Assembly (NCBI GenBank): GCA_026014905.1
Contig: JAOZHK010000188.1
Coordinates: 1 to 28,873, forward strand
Direction: 5' to 3'
Length of the DNA stretch: 28,873 bases
From: Candidatus Bathyarchaeota archaeon
GTDB taxonomy: Archaea > Thermoproteota > Bathyarchaeia > RBG-16-48-13 > GCA-020355125
Shown here piece by piece: positions 15,843-23,098 of this stretch. The translations under genes were made by a program, and so were the position numbers. Below the pieces are notes generated by a model, which was not told where the DNA came from, did not search any database, and saw only the letters and a list, made by a program, of their open reading frames with translations. Every line of letters begins with the position of its first letter. Within the stretch, counting starts at the first letter, position 1.

Positions 15843-16712
15843 ATGACTACAACCATGCAAGATCCTGAGTGGATTATTCAAGAAGTGAAAGCCTTCACCG
15901 CATCTCCAGCCAATACCCTGCAGAAATGGCACAATGAGCCTGCGTGGGGAGAGCCTCTCGTTGGGTTCAGTAATGGCGCAGATCCCTTATATGCGTTTTA
16001 TAAAACGGATATCGGAGCGTTTTATCGATATCCGCTTGAGTTTCTTTCCCATCACTATCCCGAAAACACGTTCAACGCAGAGCAAATCACCGTAATCAGT
16101 TGGATTTTACCCCAAACTGAAGCCACGAAACAGGATCATCGTAAGGAAACCCATTTTCCCAGTGAACGATGGGCACGATCACGAATATTTGGTGAAGAAT
16201 TTAATGCCAAGCTTCGACAACACCTCGTCGATCAGTTCCAGAAGCAGGGGATCGAAGCCGTAGCTCCAATGCTCTCCCCCTTATGGGAGGGAAAGACCTC
16301 AGCGAAATACGGATACGCCTCCACCTGGTCTGAACGACATGCAGCGTACGCGGCGGGTCTGGGCACCTTCGGGCTCTCAGATGGATTGATCACGCCAGTT
16401 GGCAAGGCCATGCGCGTGGGATCCGTTGTCGCTAACCTCTACATCAATCCCTCACAACGAGTATATGAGAATCATAACGCCTATTGTCTCTTCTATATGA
16501 AAGGAACCTGTGGACAATGTATAGACCGCTGTCCGATTGGCGCAATCACACAAGAAGGACATAATAAGATTCTCTGTTCAAAATATCTGAGAATGACGAG
16601 ACACTATGTGCCACGACATTATGCGTTCAAAGGCTATGGTTGCGGGTTCTGCCAGACAAATATCCCATGTGAATCCAGAATACCACCAGAACTAACGCCA
16701 AATACGCACTAG
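15843..16712 (+). CDS. QueG-like (COG1600) 4Fe-4S protein
   Basis: A 289-residue iron-sulfur protein related to epoxyqueuosine reductase and reductive-dehalogenase-type proteins. The core motif WSERHAAYAAGLGTFGLSDG is followed by eight cysteines arranged as for two 4Fe-4S clusters: CxxCxxxCP (TCGQCIDRCPIGAIT) preceded by one Cys at about 215, and C...CGFCQTNIPC. QueG itself reduces epoxyqueuosine with cobalamin in tRNA maturation. This protein is shorter and diverged at the N-terminus, so calling it QueG would overreach. Start GTG 15834 is an alternative to ATG 15843. Confidence 0.82.
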   Translation: MTTTMQDPEWIIQEVKAFTASPANTLQKWHNEPAWGEPLVGFSNGADPLYAFYKTDIGAFYRYPLEFLSHHYPENTFNAEQITVISWILPQTEATKQDHRKETHFPSERWARSRIFGEEFNAKLRQHLVDQFQKQGIEAVAPMLSPLWEGKTSAKYGYASTWSERHAAYAAGLGTFGLSDGLITPVGKAMRVGSVVANLYINPSQRVYENHNAYCLFYMKGTCGQCIDRCPIGAITQEGHNKILCSKYLRMTRHYVPRHYAFKGYGCGFCQTNIPCESRIPPELTPNTH

Positions 16713-16729
16713 CGTGATAATTACAGAAA

Positions 16730-16737
16730 CGCGCGCG
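16730..16737. repeat. Alternating CG tract, (CG)4
   Basis: 17 nt after the stop of the QueG-like gene. It is followed by a 9-bp direct repeat CACGCACGA at 16739-16747 and 16785-16793. Confidence 0.9.
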
Positions 16738-16835
16738 TCACGCACGAATTAAGCTGTTGATTAATCTTTATACAACGAGTGAAACACGCACGAGCTCTGC
16801 AAGTGCTCAATGACAATTGAAAAAAAAGAAAAAAG

Positions 16836-16850
16836 TTGGTCGAAGACCAA
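16836..16850. terminator. Hairpin between convergent genes, possible bidirectional terminator
   Basis: TTGGTC-GAA-GACCAA forms a 6-bp stem with a three-base loop. An A-rich run lies on one side and TTTTT follows on the other, so each strand has a U-rich tail. It sits between the QueG-like and GYD genes, which point at each other. Confidence 0.55.
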
Positions 16851-16879
16851 GCTGTTTTTACGACATAACGAACTACGCA

Positions 16880-16892
16880 AGCTAGCTAGCTA
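16880..16892. repeat. AGCTAGCTAGCTA, extended palindromic word at a convergent gene end
   Basis: Just outside the GYD stop codon, in the convergent gap; shares AGCTAGCT with 3434-3441 and 7328-7335. Confidence 0.6.
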
Positions 16893-16897
16893 ATTCC

Positions 16898-17179
16898 TTA
16901 AACTAGCTCGGAAATTTCCGCTGGTGTGAATCCGGTTAAGGTTTCGGTGCGGAGTAAGCCTTGACTGCCCCAGCTGAGGAGCGCTTTTGTAATGGCTTCG
17001 GCATTGGGAGCCTCGCAGATGGCGACGAGATCGTAGCGTCCGAGTGTAAAGACCATGTTGAGAATTTTCACTCCATACGATTCAAAGACCGATCGCCCGG
17101 CTTTGATATTTGCGGGTAATTCTTTAATCGTTTCCATGCGTTTCTGCGTCCAATTTCCTAACACGACAAATAATGGCAT
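16898..17179 (-). CDS. GYD domain protein
   Basis: A 93-residue protein with the GYD-domain pattern: PLFVVLGNWTQKRMETIKEL, then a middle strand (VKILNMVFTLGRYDLVAI) and the ending RTETLTGFTPAEI. The family folds as a ferredoxin-like alpha/beta sandwich that forms oligomers; its biochemical role is not known. The ATG at 17179 has AGGTGA 6 nt upstream and is preferred over 17209. It forms its own unit between two CG tracts, 16730 and 17302. Confidence 0.82.
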   Translation of the reverse strand: MPLFVVLGNWTQKRMETIKELPANIKAGRSVFESYGVKILNMVFTLGRYDLVAICEAPNAEAITKALLSWGSQGLLRTETLTGFTPAEISELV

Positions 17180-17301
17180 TATATCACCTGGAATTTTTAT
17201 GAAACGCATTCACATATGTAGATTTCCCGCACATATTCGGGAAGTGCTTGTGTAATGCACGTGCGAGATAGTTACAGAGCGGATAGATGCTAGAGTGCGC
17301 A

Positions 17302-17310
17302 CGCGCGCGC
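17302..17310. repeat. Alternating CG tract, CGCGCGCGC
   Basis: Directly adjoins the first recognisable codon of the MFS remnant (ATG at 17312). Confidence 0.95.
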
Positions 17311-17311
17311 T

Positions 17312-17735
17312 ATGGCCACCCTTCTTCCACTCATTCTCTCCATTCCTGTTGGGTGGTTAGCAGACAATATTGGTCGGAAGAAAGTGATCTATCTAGGAAC
17401 GCCACTCTACTGCTTATCGTTACTCTTACTAATCTACGCGCCGGATCCGGTGACCCTGCTTCTTTCCGGCATCTTTCAAGGCTTTTTTTATGCTTATAGC
17501 AGTTACTCAAGTTGCCATGACAGCCGAGCTTGTCCCCTCGCATCTCCTCGGTCGATGGCTTGGTCTGTTAGGTCTCTTTCGCGGCTTGATTAGCGTTATT
17601 ACCCCGGGAATAGGTAGCCTCTTGTGGGTAACCCTGAATACTGAATTCCTATTCATTCTGATACTTCTGACCCAAGTCATGAAGATCGTGGGGTTACAAG
17701 CCATCCCTGAAACTCTGTCAAAGAAAGAAAGTTAA
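17312..17735 (+). pseudogene. MFS transporter, C-terminal remnant with a frameshift
   Basis: The frame opens at the CG tract and reads ATLLPLILSIPVGWLADNIG, then RKKVIYLGTP, an MFS loop motif as found between helices 8 and 9. It continues through two helices to GIFQGFF. There the frame is lost at a seven-T run (17483-17489). Removing one T restores MLIAVTQVAMTAELVPSHLL and then the last helices to a stop at 17733-17735. So the first half or more is missing and the rest is shifted. The T-run could be a sequencing error; the missing 5' half could not. Confidence 0.85.
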
Positions 17736-17757
17736 GCAGCACGAGAGAGCCGTTTCA

Positions 17758-18366
17758 CTAGTTTCTAATCCCAACAATGCTGAATATACTAGCGTATTTC
17801 TTATCCACGGTGTCAAAAACGTCGTGGCCTTTAATGCCCAGGAAGTATTCTGACTTAATGATTGAATAAAAAGTTGAAGTGAAATTCTTAATTGCTTGGA
17901 CATCGAGATGCTTCATTCGATTGAAGTAATCACCTGGTTTCAGGATCTCGTTTTTAAAGTATTCCGATTCAGAGTTTAGCACCATTGCGACAAATTTGCC
18001 TTGAAGCTTCGTAACTCGTGCAATTTCCATGATCGCTTGTTGGTAATCATCCAGAAATTCAAGTGTCGCTGCAGTGAAGACAGCATCAAACGTTGCATCT
18101 TCAAAAGGTAGGTCTTGCGCATTACCTTGAATGAATGTTTTGTCACTTCGGAGTCGTGCTTCGTTTAACATATCCTCTGAGATATCGAGGCCTGTGATAG
18201 TAAAGTCGGGTAGGTGTTGTTCAAAAGTTCCGATGCCACATCCCACATTTAGAATATTCGTGTATCCCTGTAACTCGCGGGCAAGATACTCAACTTCTTT
18301 CGCTAGTATCTGTTTTCCAAACGACGTTTCACAAAATCTCACAAATTTATCGACATCACTACTCAT
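17758..18366 (-). CDS. Class I SAM-dependent methyltransferase
   Basis: A 202-residue Methyltransf_11-type enzyme. Motif I is ILNVGCGIGTFEQHL (about 38-52), the post-II acidic residue is in TGLDISEDML, and the motif IV region is QDLPFEDATFDAVFTAATLE. The ending FLGIKGHDVFDTVDKKYASI suits a small-molecule or modified-peptide substrate but does not identify it. It lies 18 nt after the radical SAM gene on the same strand and is probably in one operon with it. Confidence 0.88.
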   Translation of the reverse strand: MSSDVDKFVRFCETSFGKQILAKEVEYLARELQGYTNILNVGCGIGTFEQHLPDFTITGLDISEDMLNEARLRSDKTFIQGNAQDLPFEDATFDAVFTAATLEFLDDYQQAIMEIARVTKLQGKFVAMVLNSESEYFKNEILKPGDYFNRMKHLDVQAIKNFTSTFYSIIKSEYFLGIKGHDVFDTVDKKYASIFSIVGIRN

Positions 18367-18384
18367 TCACAATCCTCCCAATAC

Positions 18385-19374
18385 TCACATAGAATAACCG
18401 TTCCTCATTTTTCTTCCGGATTTCACTAAATGACACATCTCAATACAACTTGAACATAAATTCGCAGAAATTGTGGGGTATTGGAGATAATTACACATCG
18501 AACGGTGCCCTTTTGATAACCAATGAAAAACGGGATCATCGTATGCTTGTTTGAAGGTTTTAGCTAAATCCCGGTGATGACTATTTGCACGAAGATTCCG
18601 AAGAGAAGCTGGAAGAAGACAGCATGGAATCACATACCCGTTGTGATCAATTGTTACTTCTTCATTTGGTCGCATACAAAATCGCATCATGTCCTTGGAA
18701 GAAGAGGGATAGAGACTTATCATGAAATAATGATTTATCCCTATGAAATCACTTTCAATTTTTTTGATTGCATGCATATAGCCTTCTTCTGAGAAGGAAT
18801 AATTTCGCAATGATGCCCCTCGTCCTGCGGGGACAACAGATCCAAAAGTGAACAGATCGATATTCTCTAAAAGTGAGGGTAAACGATGCAGTTCAGTCAG
18901 ATTCTGTGGGGTTACAATGACATTAGCTATTGACTCTATACCAGTTTTGCTGATATTCGTAATCCCATTGAGAGTTTGTGAAAAGGAGTGAGGTGTCTGC
19001 GTGAAATCGTTATGTGTTTTGGCATTAGCTCCATAAATCGAGATACCTATGCTATTAACGCCCACCTCCCGCAATCTTTGAGCGGTTTTTTTGTCGAGTA
19101 GACAGCCATTCGTCAGTATTGAAATATAGAGAGGCTTATGATGGGCGTATTTACTGACCGCGAATAAGTCATCTCCAAGAGTAAGAGGTTCTCCCCCACT
19201 AAATTCTACCCAGCGCACTCCTTGATTGTAGGCCCAATCAAGGATGTATTCGAAATCACGTTTTGCGAGCACCTTATGCCCATTGGGTCCTGACGCTGAA
19301 GAACAATGTTTACAATAACTTGTACAGCGATTAGTAACATGTAAATGGAGTTTTGATATTGTCATTCCTTTCAC
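18385..19374 (-). CDS. Radical SAM protein with SPASM-like C-terminus
   Basis: A 329-residue enzyme. The catalytic CxxxCxxC is CTSYCKHC (Cys17, 21, 24), followed by the SAM-binding FSGGEPL and the GISIYGA strand. The C-terminal third carries further cysteines: FCMRPNEE, VIPCCLLP, MCNYLQY and NLCSSCIEMC. This is the arrangement of SPASM/twitch auxiliary 4Fe-4S clusters in peptide-modifying or heme-pathway radical SAM enzymes. A GTG at 19374 or ATG at 19365 may be the start. With the following methyltransferase it forms a two-gene modification unit. No precursor peptide was found in the flanking gaps. Confidence 0.88.
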   Translation of the reverse strand: MKGMTISKLHLHVTNRCTSYCKHCSSASGPNGHKVLAKRDFEYILDWAYNQGVRWVEFSGGEPLTLGDDLFAVSKYAHHKPLYISILTNGCLLDKKTAQRLREVGVNSIGISIYGANAKTHNDFTQTPHSFSQTLNGITNISKTGIESIANVIVTPQNLTELHRLPSLLENIDLFTFGSVVPAGRGASLRNYSFSEEGYMHAIKKIESDFIGINHYFMISLYPSSSKDMMRFCMRPNEEVTIDHNGYVIPCCLLPASLRNLRANSHHRDLAKTFKQAYDDPVFHWLSKGHRSMCNYLQYPTISANLCSSCIEMCHLVKSGRKMRNGYSM

Positions 19375-19489
19375 ATTGTACGATCGCGTGAAAGTACATC
19401 GTTATTCTATCTGTGGTGACGTATTTATCTCTACGGTTCAATTGAATCTGGACGCGAATCGACACGAAGCGTAGGATATCTGTAGCTAG

Positions 19490-19870
19490 TTAGTTTTCCT
19501 GGTGATGGGCGTGATGACAGCCTTCAGTTAACTCTTCGAGCCGATCATTGTTGTAGAGCGTAATAGCATCACTAACGATTAATGCTGTCGTCTTCAGCAC
19601 TGCTACCTGCGCATTTTGAAAGACAGTTAAGACTCGTAAACCCATTCAATAGGTGATAAGCGCATCGGGTTTCAATTGCATAAAATAGTCTGGCGGGTGA
19701 CCACGTCCTCCAAAATGCTCACTTCTATTCGATATCGTTTGTTGGCTCCATACCTGATTGTCGTCATCGATATTGATTACCGGAAAGTATGAAGCTCTCC
19801 CGAAATATCGTGATAAAAGCGCAGCTAAGCCGCCTTTATCCTCAACTGGTATCACAATTTTCCGCCTCAA
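19490..19870 (-). pseudogene. NifX/NafY-type FeMo-cofactor-family protein, interrupted by in-frame TGA
   Basis: From a TTG at 19870 the frame reads KIVIPVEDKGGLAALLSRYF, then GRASYFPVIN, FGGRGHPPDYFMQLKPDALI and TY. A TGA follows at 19646-19648. The same frame then continues MGLRVLTVFQNAQVAVLKT to a TAA at 19490 with a His-rich end. The family has a conserved Gly in ITYGMG at exactly the TGA position, so one GGA to TGA change explains the break. The gene is otherwise full length, about 126 codons. Such proteins bind iron-sulfur or molybdenum cofactors; no nif genes are nearby. Probably a young pseudogene. Confidence 0.8.
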
Positions 19871-20040
19871 TGTTATCTCGCGCTCGTGAAATAAGTTGTT
19901 TTAATCATCGATAAATAAACATAATATTTAGATTATCAACTGTTTTCACTCGAATTCCAATGAGCTTAACGAAAACATTCACTCGTAAAAGCATTTAAAC
20001 TTGGAATATCTGTTGAGTATACAGTAGTGGCGATCGTATA

Positions 20041-20883
20041 ATGAGTATTGAACTTCCTGAAGCCAAAATTCTCAGTGAACAGATAAATCAAACACTTAAA
20101 GGCAAGCGTATTAAATCCTATCATCTTCAAAATTATGAAAGGTTACAAAGAATTGGCATGATGGATCAGGACCTAACAACTTTCGACCGAATCCTCGATC
20201 AAACAATTTTATCCGCAACATCCAGAGGCAACGTAATCCGTCTTGAACTCAGTGATAAAATGAACATAATCCTGGCACCCGAATATGGTGGCAAGATCTT
20301 TTATCACACAACTAACAACTCCGTGTCAAGCAAATACCATTTAAAACTCGAGTTTAAGGATAATACCGTGTTCACTGTGCGACTGACTAGCATGGGTCTC
20401 ATCCATGCCTCGAAAGACAGTGAGCTGGCAGAGTTATACGTCTATCAACGTGATTTTAATGAGAACGTAGCTTCACCCATTGATCCAACTTTCACATTTG
20501 ACCAATTCTCACAGCTATTATCGACGAAGAATAAAATGCTTAAGCCCGTACTCGTTGGAAAAGAAGCCATTGTCGTGGGACTAAGCAATAGCGCGTTTCA
20601 AGACATTCTTTACCGAGCTAAACTTCACCCAAAACGAAAAGCTGCTGAACTGAATAGAGATGAGAAATGGACTCTTTACGACGCGATGAAGTTTGTTCTT
20701 CATGAGAGAATAAGAATGAATGGAAAAAATCTATTCCACGATCTCTATGGAAATCAAGGCAGTTATACACCTGCTATGGGACCACATATGAAACAAGAGA
20801 CATGTCGAACATGTAGTACTCAAATTACGAAGTTGAGTGTGGGAGGAGGAACTGTGTACCTCTGCCCACAATGTCAACAATAA
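20041..20883 (+). CDS. MutM/Nei-like protein lacking key catalytic residues
   Basis: A 280-residue protein with the Fpg/Nei fold. It has an N-terminal beta-sandwich, the helix-two-turn-helix segment VVGLSNSAFQDILYRAKLHP (Asn183 kept) and a C-terminal zinc finger with Cys255, 258, 275 and 278. Classical Fpg/Nei use Pro2, Glu3, a beta-hairpin Lys and a zinc-finger Arg. Here the start is MSIELPEA, the hairpin reads SRGNVIRL (Asn64 for Lys) and the finger GGGTV lacks the Arg. A MSIE(I/L)PE clade of such proteins exists in bacteria and archaea. DNA binding is likely; base excision is doubtful. A TTTAAAC box lies about 45 nt upstream. Confidence 0.85.
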   Translation: MSIELPEAKILSEQINQTLKGKRIKSYHLQNYERLQRIGMMDQDLTTFDRILDQTILSATSRGNVIRLELSDKMNIILAPEYGGKIFYHTTNNSVSSKYHLKLEFKDNTVFTVRLTSMGLIHASKDSELAELYVYQRDFNENVASPIDPTFTFDQFSQLLSTKNKMLKPVLVGKEAIVVGLSNSAFQDILYRAKLHPKRKAAELNRDEKWTLYDAMKFVLHERIRMNGKNLFHDLYGNQGSYTPAMGPHMKQETCRTCSTQITKLSVGGGTVYLCPQCQQ

Positions 20884-21138
20884 AACAAGTCTTAGATACG
20901 CGCTTGAATCAGTGACTAGTTTTATCCAATAGTGTTAATTGTTTTAACCATAATGTGTGATTTCACGAAACAGTTCATGACCTGTTAACGGAATCTACTT
21001 TCTCGATGAGATAGATCTAATTAAGATGACTAATACCCAAACTCATCAGTTAATTACCACCATATGACCCTAATTTGTTTAAGCGACGCGATACCTTCGA
21101 AAATGAAATAAATTGGTCTGAGAATAAGGAGAGCAACG

Positions 21139-21552
21139 TTGTCCACCCTTGAAGCATCTCTCACAGCGTTAAATGAAAAGTTGGATTGGATCATCCGACG
21201 ATTAGATTATTTAGAAGCTATCCTCTCAGAAAGCCAAGAGTATCCTGAAGTCGTTCACTTTCTGCGCAGCATTCGGTTTGGTACAGCTCTTTATGGCGAG
21301 CCTTTGAAAACCTTAGACCGATTAGTCACAGCTCAACAATTGATTGCATCGACAAAACAACATGATGAGATTAGTAAGATTATCCTTCAAGCATTAGCAT
21401 TACATGGCCCTCTCAATATAAGCCAATTAACACGGGAAATCCGTTCGGAGCGCGGGAAAGCCTCGCGTGTCACCACCCGAAAACGCCTTCACATCCTCAT
21501 CCAACAACACGCGGTAATCAAAAAAGGCTATCTGTACCAACTACCACCTTAA
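21139..21552 (+). CDS. Coiled-coil plus winged-helix protein
   Basis: A 137-residue protein starting at a TTG with GGAG about 9 nt upstream. Residues 5-35 form a likely coiled coil (LNEKLDWIIRRLDYLEAILS). Residues 80-135 look like a winged helix: IILQALALHGPLNISQLTRE, then a basic stretch RKRLHILIQQHAVIKKGYLY. It is probably a DNA-binding regulator. Two small proteins follow on the same strand (gaps of 77 and 3 nt), so it likely controls or belongs to that module. The preceding 20884-21138 gap shows nothing recognisable. Confidence 0.65.
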   Translation: MSTLEASLTALNEKLDWIIRRLDYLEAILSESQEYPEVVHFLRSIRFGTALYGEPLKTLDRLVTAQQLIASTKQHDEISKIILQALALHGPLNISQLTREIRSERGKASRVTTRKRLHILIQQHAVIKKGYLYQLPP

Positions 21553-21629
21553 CCACTGAAATGGATACTATTGTCCAGAAAGTCTATAGTAATTAACCAC
21601 GATGTATATCTAACCAGGTGAATGAAAGA

Positions 21630-21923
21630 ATGAATGAACGACAACATGATATGCCAGATCCCGAAGAGATCGCCGCACTGCTAGCTGCGGTATCCAAGGA
21701 GATCCCTGGTCTTGTAAAGGGAATCCTGGACACGTTTTTCAGCCCAGAAGCTGCAGCCAATGTCGGACAAGCCGTTGCAACGTTCTACAACAAAATTCGT
21801 GAAGGGGGCATCCCTGAGGCCCAAGCACTCGCCATGACCAAGGATTATCTAGGTACTCTAACAAAGTGGAGCGAAGCCTTAAAGGGTATGCATGTCGGTC
21901 AACACGTGAGTCGCGAGGACTAA
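21630..21923 (+). CDS. Small acidic helical protein, unknown
   Basis: A 97-residue, predicted all-helical protein. AGGTGA lies about 8 nt before the ATG at 21630; a GTG at 21618 would add four residues. The sequence runs EEIAALLAAVSKEIPGLVKG, then a helix ending NKIREGGIPEAQALAMTKDY. The GIPxxxAxxxTxxY motif recurs in the next gene. No enzyme motif or membrane segment is visible. It is co-directional with and 3 nt from the following gene, implying coupled translation. Confidence 0.7.
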   Translation: MNERQHDMPDPEEIAALLAAVSKEIPGLVKGILDTFFSPEAAANVGQAVATFYNKIREGGIPEAQALAMTKDYLGTLTKWSEALKGMHVGQHVSRED

Positions 21924-21926
21924 ACA

Positions 21927-22145
21927 ATGACTGTGAAAGCAGTCATTTCAAACTTCCTTTATGGCTCACGACTCGTACTCCAATCAATGCATCTTTTAGC
22001 CCATGCTAACTATCGCAGACACAAAGCTGTCAACACGTTTGAACGAACCCTCATCACGAATGGCATCCCCACCGACATCGCACGAGAACTCACTCAAGCA
22101 TATCCCAACCCAATTCAAGAGCTCATTAGCTTACTCACTCACTAA
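21927..22145 (+). CDS. Small basic helical protein, unknown
   Basis: A 72-residue protein with GAGGA about 8 nt before its ATG. The N-terminal half is basic and amphipathic (SNFLYGSRLVLQSMHLLAHA), which could lie on a membrane. The second half, ERTLITNGIPTDIARELTQA, carries the same GIP-type motif as the preceding protein. It is the last gene of the three-gene module, and a CG tract follows its stop by 8 nt. The function is unknown. Confidence 0.7.
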   Translation: MTVKAVISNFLYGSRLVLQSMHLLAHANYRRHKAVNTFERTLITNGIPTDIARELTQAYPNPIQELISLLTH

Positions 22146-22153
22146 CACACTAT

Positions 22154-22162
22154 GCGCGCGCG
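22154..22162. repeat. Alternating CG tract, GCGCGCGCG
   Basis: 8 nt after the stop of the small basic protein gene. With the next tract it encloses about 140 bp that hold no gene. Confidence 0.9.
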
Positions 22163-22248
22163 TAGAGGTCTCTTAGAACTGAATGGAATAAGTAACAAAC
22201 TGTCAGATGTAATTATCGAGATTTTAATTAGTTCTGCCTAATTCACAC

Positions 22249-22277
22249 TTGGCGCGTTTGTAACACACGCACGCCAA
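22249..22277. repeat. Inverted repeat between two CG tracts
   Basis: TTGGCG (22249-22254) pairs with CGCCAA (22272-22277); inside it CGT pairs with ACG, leaving a 2-nt bulge and a 9-nt loop. It could be a terminator-like hairpin of the preceding operon or a structured boundary. Confidence 0.45.
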
Positions 22278-22302
22278 CGCGATTATTGTTTTTGAATAGT
22301 TA

Positions 22303-22311
22303 GCGCGCGCG
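22303..22311. repeat. Alternating CG tract, GCGCGCGCG
   Basis: Lies about 115 bp upstream of the DtxR gene that opens the iron operon. Confidence 0.9.
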
Positions 22312-22392
22312 TATAGTACGCCCGCTTAATAGCGAGCTGGTTTTGATAAAACTTATTAACCATAACATTGTAATAATTTGTACGAGTCATCG

Positions 22393-22404
22393 TAATTATA
22401 ATTA
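22393..22404. promoter_or_regulatory. Palindromic TATA/operator region of the iron operon
   Basis: TAATTATAATTA is a perfect 12-bp palindrome 22 nt before the GTG at 22427. It fits the position of a TATA box for a leaderless or nearly leaderless transcript and could also be bound by the encoded DtxR dimer. Confidence 0.5.
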
Positions 22405-22426
22405 AGAGCAATCGTGGTGTGGGATT

Positions 22427-23089
22427 GTGGACGCGAAGATTACAGATGTCACTGAAGAGTATCTGGAGAGCATCTATCGACTCCAACAATCACAGGGAGT
22501 AGCCCGTACAAGCGCTCTAGTTAATATGCTCAACGTTGCCCCCGGAACCATTACAAATACCATTAAACGCTTAGAACGCGACCATCTAGTGACCCACGAA
22601 CCCTATAAAGGCGTTAAATTAACCGACACCGGTCGAAAGATGGCAATAGATGTCCTCAGACGACATCGTCTCTCAGAACGCCTTCTCACCGATATCCTCA
22701 ACCTCGACTGGGGAACTGCTCACGAAGCCGCATGTAAGCTGGAACACGGACTCACAGAGAATGTGACTACCCATCTTGAGCTCGTTCTCGGGCATCCCAA
22801 AACATGCCCCCACGGAAACCCCATACCCACAGCGAACGGCGAAATCATTGAAGAAAAATCTGAGCCATTAACACAGATGAACATCCACGAAAATGGCATC
22901 ATAATTAAAATTGAACACGAAGAACCAGCTATTTTACAATACTTAGCTACCTTAAATCTTAGACCCCAAGTCCCAGTGGAAATAATTGAAAAGGCACCAT
23001 TCCGTGGCCCCATAACACTGAGCATTGATGGAAACACTCATGCCATCAGCCGCAGCATTGCTGAGAAAATTTGGATCAGCAAACAATGA
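22427..23089 (+). CDS. DtxR-family metal-dependent repressor with FeoA/SH3-like domain
   Basis: A 220-residue regulator with the DtxR order. The winged helix at residues 7-65 (EEYLESIYRLQQSQG, NVAPGTITNTIKRLERDHLV) is followed by the dimerisation and metal-binding domain (RRHRLSERLLTDIL, ACKLEHGL, LGHPKTCPHGNPIP) and a C-terminal FeoA-like domain (about 145-218). His, Glu and Cys of the metal site are present. It represses target genes when Fe(II) or Mn(II) is bound. It lies 9 nt upstream of feoB, so control of iron uptake, including itself, is likely. The start is a GTG. Confidence 0.93.
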   Translation: MDAKITDVTEEYLESIYRLQQSQGVARTSALVNMLNVAPGTITNTIKRLERDHLVTHEPYKGVKLTDTGRKMAIDVLRRHRLSERLLTDILNLDWGTAHEAACKLEHGLTENVTTHLELVLGHPKTCPHGNPIPTANGEIIEEKSEPLTQMNIHENGIIIKIEHEEPAILQYLATLNLRPQVPVEIIEKAPFRGPITLSIDGNTHAISRSIAEKIWISKQ

Positions 23090-23098
23090 TGTGAGATA

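Noticed and set aside
16739..16793. Direct repeat CACGCACGA, two copies
   Set aside because: Only two short copies and no spacer series; not a CRISPR array. No CRISPR repeats or cas genes were seen in the window.
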